Below are positions 59,922 to 64,000 of a DNA stretch of 64,000 bases, one piece after another (within the stretch, counting starts at the first letter, position 1; every line of letters begins with the position of its first letter). The stretch comes from Saxidomus purpurata (lineage: Eukaryota > Mollusca > Bivalvia > Venerida > Veneridae): the NCBI GenBank assembly GCA_022818135.1, contig JAFMSR010000009.1, positions 27,780,254-27,844,253 on the forward strand, read 5' to 3'. The position numbers and the translations under genes are program-made. The notes under the pieces are model-generated. The model made no database searches. It was given only the letters and a program-made list of their open reading frames with translations, and was not told the DNA's origin.

Positions 59922-61293
59922 TAGCTCACATGGCACTTTGTGCCAGGGTGAGCTTTTAAGCATGGATGATTGTCTGTCATCAATTCGTCGTCCATCAACA
60001 TTTCCTCTGAAACCACTGGGTCAACTTTGATGAAACTTAAAGCTGTGATGTTCCTTGTGTGAAGCTCTACCAAAATTGTTAAAATTGCATTCCATGCAGA
60101 ACTCTGGTTGCTATGGCAACAAATAGAAAAAAACTTCAAAAATCTTCTCTGAAACCACATAGCCTAGAGCTTAGATATGCATGTAGCATTGCCTAGAACA
60201 CCATTATCAAGATTGTGCAATGATGACCCCTGAGTTAAAATTGACCCCATCTGCTGTGTCACTTGATTTGACATAGGCTTATATAGGAAAAACTTTAAAA
60301 ATCTGCGTCTCTGAAACTGCAAGGAATAAAGCTTAGATATTTGGCATGTTGCTTTGCCTAGTGGACCTCTATTTAAAAAGTTAAGATCATGAACCCTGGG
60401 TCAAAATTGACCCTACCCGGGGATCACTTCATTTCTATATAGGTTTCTATAGGAAAAAATTAAAAAATCTTCTTCTCCAAAATTACAAGGCCTAGAGCTA
60501 AGATATTTAGTATACAGCATTGTCTAGTGGACTTCTGCCACATTTGTTTAAATCATTGCCGGTGGGGGTGGGATACCTTGTCTTTATATAGAGTTAAAGG
60601 AGAAACCTAGCTTCCAATGTGTTCTTATAGCAACCACTGACTTCCTTAGCAACTTATGACTTCATTAGCAACCACTCACAGACTTCCCCTAGCAGTCAAT
60701 ATTGGCCCCACCCAGGGGTTCACTTGTTTTACACAGGCATATATAGGAAAACGTTTAAAAATCTTCTTCTCCAAAACCACAAGGTCTAGTGTTTACCTAT
60801 ATAGTATGCAACAGTGTCTAGTGGCCCTCTTTAAATTTTGTTCAACTCCTTCCCCCTGGGCACAATTGAACTTGCCCGGGTGTTCACTTTGCAAAGAAAA
60901 ACCTTCTCCAAAACAACAAGGCCTAGAGCTTAGATATGTGATAAGTAATATTGTCTAGTGGTCCTCTACCACATTTGTTCAGATCATCGCTGACGGAGTT
61001 CCTTGTCTTTATATAGAGTTAAAGGAGAAACCTAGCTTCCAATGAGTTCTTATAGCAACCACTGACTTACCAAGCAACCACTGACTTTCTTAGCAACTAA
61101 TGACTTCCTTAGCAACCAGTAACTTACCCTAGCAACCACCTTTTCTCTTGGAACAAGGGTCTTCCTTAGCAAGCACTGACTTCCCTAGCAACCAGTGAAC
61201 TCCATAGCAACTACTGACTACCTTTAGCAACTTGTGACAAGGTTAGTGCACTGGTACTTCGGTGAGTGATATAGAGACATCATTAGTCTCTTA
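59922..61293 (+). mobile_element. TAGCTCACC-headed tandem-array element
   Basis: Head hairpin GCTCACATGGCAC/GTGCCAGGGTGAGC after a T-run, then a leader, then about six diverged ~170-bp units (CTAGAGCTTAGATAT, CATGTAGCATTGCCTAG). A distinct AGCAACCACTGACTTCC short repeat appears at 60625-60690 and 61040-61245. It ends GGTGAGTGATATAGAGAC-ATCATTA-GTCTCT, where the terminal hairpin stem has changed sequence but kept pairing relative to the 31.7-kb copy. Confidence 0.7.
61040..61245. repeat. Short repeat AGCAACCACTGACTTCCTT (about 20 bp)
   Basis: Roughly nine diverged units of AGCAACCACTGACTTCCTT, nested in the array at 59922-61293. A smaller group lies at 60625-60690 after the same preceding word (GAGAAACCTAGCTTCCAATG). 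Confidence 0.75.
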
Positions 61294-61614
61294 CTGTAGC
61301 CATTTCCTATGATACTGTGTGTAATATGATTGAGCTATTCCTTTTGTCGGTAGATAGTTAGAAAGACTGCATAAATCATTGTATGATGAAAAGTGTAAAG
61401 TTGTTAATTTTGCCAAAGCTGATTATTAAGTTCTTGTGTAAATGAATTCATCTGAACAAATCCTATTGATTGTGCATGTGCACACATTTAAAAATAGGTC
61501 AAGAAAATGATAACTCTGTACATAGTTTCATAGATGTTATTATTTGCTTAATGTGTCAGTGCCTTTAAAAGTTGTAATATTTGGAAAATGCTTTGAAAAA
61601 TCAATATGATGAAT

Positions 61615-61650
61615 CAAGGTCTTTCAAATAGTACTATTTGAAAGACCTTG
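61615..61650. repeat. Perfect 36-bp palindrome
   Basis: Each 18-base half, CAAGGTCTTTCAAATAGT and its reverse complement, is exact with no spacer. It sits in otherwise unremarkable sequence between two arrays. Confidence 0.9.
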
Positions 61651-61813
61651 GATGAATAAAGATCATTGGAGACTTAGGAGTTTTTGTTTTTGGGGCATAA
61701 CAGTTACTCGAAATGTACTACTGTTGATTGTCACACATTAAAAGGAAGCTTTTAAAGTATGAAATTTATGTTTGTCTTGACTTTTATTCCAAAACAAAAA
61801 AGGGATTTAGCTT

Positions 61814-62620
61814 TAGCTCACCTGAACATGAAATGCTCAAGGTAAGCTCTTGTGGTCGCCCGGTATCTGTCGTCTGTCTATCGTCTGTTCGCACTTAACT
61901 TTTTGTATGCAATAAAGGTCACATATGTCATTGGATCTTTATGAAACTTTGTCAGAATGACTACCCTGATGAAATCTAGGTTAAGTTTAAAAAAAAAACC
62001 TAATGTCACACGAAAAAAATCATAGAAAAACTTTGTGTATGCAATGGAGTCGGTATTTTTCACTGGAACCTCATGAAGTTTGGTCAAAATGGCAGTCTTG
62101 ATAAAATTTAGTTTCTGTCATGAACATGAGGTTCAGATCGAAATATCCATCACCGAGGGTAAATTTTATGGCGGGAACGAGGCTCTGCCGAGTTCCCACA
62201 AAACTGTCACCCAAGGTGAAGGATATTTCCATCTGAACGAAATGCCTCATGATTGAAACTTTTTCTTGCATACCGTTGTGCATTTAAAGTAGATTTCTAA
62301 ATGCAAACTTGATGCATCAAAATGATGCATTATCATATAAAACATACGATATTTAGATGTTGTGTTTGGGAAAGTGACGTCACAATGTTTATAACATTAC
62401 GTCACAAATACTTAACGAGAGTCGTCTGGCATAGGAAGGGTGCCAAACCGATTTTCCCGGCATGGGTATAATCACCGGAAATGCCGATCCGATATGCAAG
62501 AATATGGGTTATCTTGAGTTAAAAACTAGGTCACCAGATCAAATCTTAGGAAAACCTCGTGTATTCAATAGAGGTCACATTTATAACTCGGCCATCATGA
62601 AAATTGATAAGAATGTTTTA
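61814..62620. mobile_element. TAGCTCACC-headed element interrupted by a hairpin insertion
   Basis: Head GCTCACCTGAAC/GCTCAAGGTAAGC and a TCTGTCGTCTG leader, then units with GAAACTTTGTCAGAATG and TAGGTCACCAG. Homology is broken at about 62105-62510 by the separate hairpin structure listed next, then resumes (AAACTAGGTCACCAGATCAA). Confidence 0.6.
62112..62252. repeat. Imperfect long hairpin
   Basis: CATGAGGTTCAGATCGAAAT and ATCCATCACC on the left pair with AAGGTGAAGGATATTTCCAT and CTGAACGAAATGCCTCATG on the right. The centre contains GGCGGGAACGAGGCTCTGCC. Shorter palindromes (GATGCATCAAAATGATGCAT; a CGTCACAATG pair) follow to about 62410. Confidence 0.75.
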
Positions 62621-63500
62621 TACCCCTGAAGGAACTTCGGGTGGCATATATGCTTCTTTCTCCGCGATTCGAGGGTCTAAGGAATGATTCTGTATATTCT
62701 ATGTTTAAAAATACTTTTTTCAAATGAAATTTAACTCTAAAAATTTTAGGTAACTATTCATTATTCCCTTTAGAAACACAATTTAATGCAGTCATTTGTT
62801 GTTTACACAAAATTACCCGATATGTTATAACCTCTGATTCTCTGATACACTCTGACACTTTCTCCGCGATCCGAGGATTCTGATTGGCTGAAATTTGGCT
62901 ATTCCATTATGTGCTTCCCGCACTTTTTACAAGTGAATTCAGTAAGTATGTTCTAGACGCAAGGGAAATAATCACTCCTGACTAAGGGCAAAATGGAGGA
63001 TAAAATTTTCAGCTTATTTCCATTTAATATGTTAAAATGAATTAGTTTTTTTAATACTTTTGAAGGCAAAAGTATTTTTTACATGATAATTCTTCAAATA
63101 CCTGCTTGATTTGCATGATTTTTCTCGTAAACGTGTAAAATCGCTCGATACCAAACTTGCATAGAATCCGGAGTTTTGGAATTATTTCGCGTGCGACCAT
63201 TCGTCGGAAATAACTATCACGCGAATCGCGGAGAAACCTCGGATCGGGGAGAAAGAAGGATATAAATCGACTTGTCCTTCTGTCCAGAACTGTTTTCTAT
63301 ACAGATCACAAGTTTTGTTTGACTTTCATGAAACTTGCTCAGAAGGTTGCCAGCAAATTTCTGTAGATGATCCCTTTTGGTTTTAGGGTGAATGTCCAAA
63401 ACCAAAGTGACCCGAAGTTTCTACACAACATCCTAAGATATATATTACACACATTCTTCGAACGCCATTACTGAGTAGATGATCCCTACTATGTTGTCCT
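62620..63500. mobile_element. TATACCCC-headed element split by a nested insertion
   Basis: Head hairpin ATACCCCTGAAGGA/ACTTCGGGTGGCATAT at 62620-62651. The leader that should follow directly (ATATAAATCGACTTGTCC, then TCTGTCC and units with CATGAAACTTGCTCAGAAGG) resumes only at 63260. The gap is the insertion at 62654-63259. Confidence 0.7.
62654..63259. mobile_element. 606-bp nested element with CTTCTTTCTCC inverted ends
   Basis: Left end CTTCTTTCTCCGCGATTCG pairs with right end GATCGGGGAGAAAGAAG (inverted). An additional internal copy, CTTTCTCCGCGATCCGAGG, is at about 62860 and CGCGAATCGCGGAGAAAC is near 63221. ATATA on both sides may be the target duplication. No protein frame. Confidence 0.7.
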
Positions 63501-64000
63501 GATATTTACACATGTATGTGTGCAGACTGTGTTGTTCAGAGATAATCGGCCCTCCAGTACTTCCAGTCCTTTGATTACAAATAATAGAGCAGCAAAGTTC
63601 ACAAAAGTGGTTTCCTTAAGAAATGTCCGGAAGACTCTGAAGATTATCGGATCGTCAGCATAAGATGAAAATGTTGGTGCGGACCGAGAAATCCAAGATG
63701 GCGTCTAATATGGCCGCCGTTTTTGTAACATCAGTCCAACAACAACAAAAAACAGATGAAAAAGAAACACACATAAATATATGTACAAAGAAAAATATTT
63801 AGTTAATAAGTTCAATAATTTGAGTTTCGTACAAGGTCACTATCAAGGTCATCATATTCAAGGTCAAAATGACCAAAAAACGCTGTTTCACTTCAATGCT
63901 TCTTCTGTTGATTCAAAACTATATGATAAAGCAAGTCACGTTTGATATAAATAATACTTTATATGTGTGTGTTTTTAAAGTGACATTATGCACATTTTGT
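63501..64000. other. End of window, no gene seen
   Basis: Contains CCAAGATGGCGTC and ATATGGCCGCC at about 63693-63718, resembling YY1-type sites, and scattered AAGGTCA words at 63835-63870. No exon supported. Confidence 0.4.

Overview
The window is AT-rich, gene-sparse animal DNA. Split genes with clean GT/AG junctions, an innexin (an invertebrate gap-junction family), an IgGFc-binding-type secreted protein, a mariner relic, two LINE reverse-transcriptase remnants, tRNA-headed SINE-like repeats and many dispersed tandem arrays point to a lophotrochozoan. A bivalve mollusc is most likely. That assignment is inferred from gene families and repeat style; no species can be read from the sequence.

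Three host loci are supported, all on the + strand. (1) An innexin gene occupies about 22.27-28.24 kb, with four coding exons encoding 420 residues and an upstream non-coding exon implied by a splice acceptor. (2) An apple/PAN-like plus IgGFc-binding-domain gene lies at 37.13-38.93 kb. It has two exons, but the second carries a one-base frame break, so the locus is either a pseudogene or a consensus error. A decayed paralogue in inverted orientation sits at 35.4-35.75 kb. (3) A seven-exon gene at 47.76-54.84 kb encodes about 451 residues that I do not recognise.

Layout: 0-15 kb is intergenic, with two SINE copies, a 725-bp inverted-repeat element, a 3.3-kb long-inverted-repeat structure with a TTAA-bounded element in its middle, and a homopolymer block that is probably an assembly fault. 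15-19 kb holds a 42-bp-stem hairpin and a mariner transposase relic joined to an indel-free 30-bp minisatellite. 22-28 kb is the innexin gene. 28-35 kb is repeat-dominated and includes a transposon nested in a second copy of the 725-bp element; the uninterrupted copy near 5 kb acts as an internal empty-site control. 35-39 kb holds the IgGFc pair. 39-47 kb is tandem repeats, LINE and SINE remnants, and a short-motif cluster. 47.7-54.9 kb is the unknown gene, whose introns carry minisatellites and a patchwork copy. 55-64 kb is almost entirely hairpin-headed tandem-array elements with further nested insertions.

The three host genes show no shared pathway. The most informative signals are the mobile-element architectures: hairpin-headed tandem arrays at ten or more sites, nested insertions with readable boundaries, and a minisatellite continuing the reading frame of a dead transposase. 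Intergenic entries state where nothing was found. Repeat boundaries were read by eye and are approximate unless described as exact.
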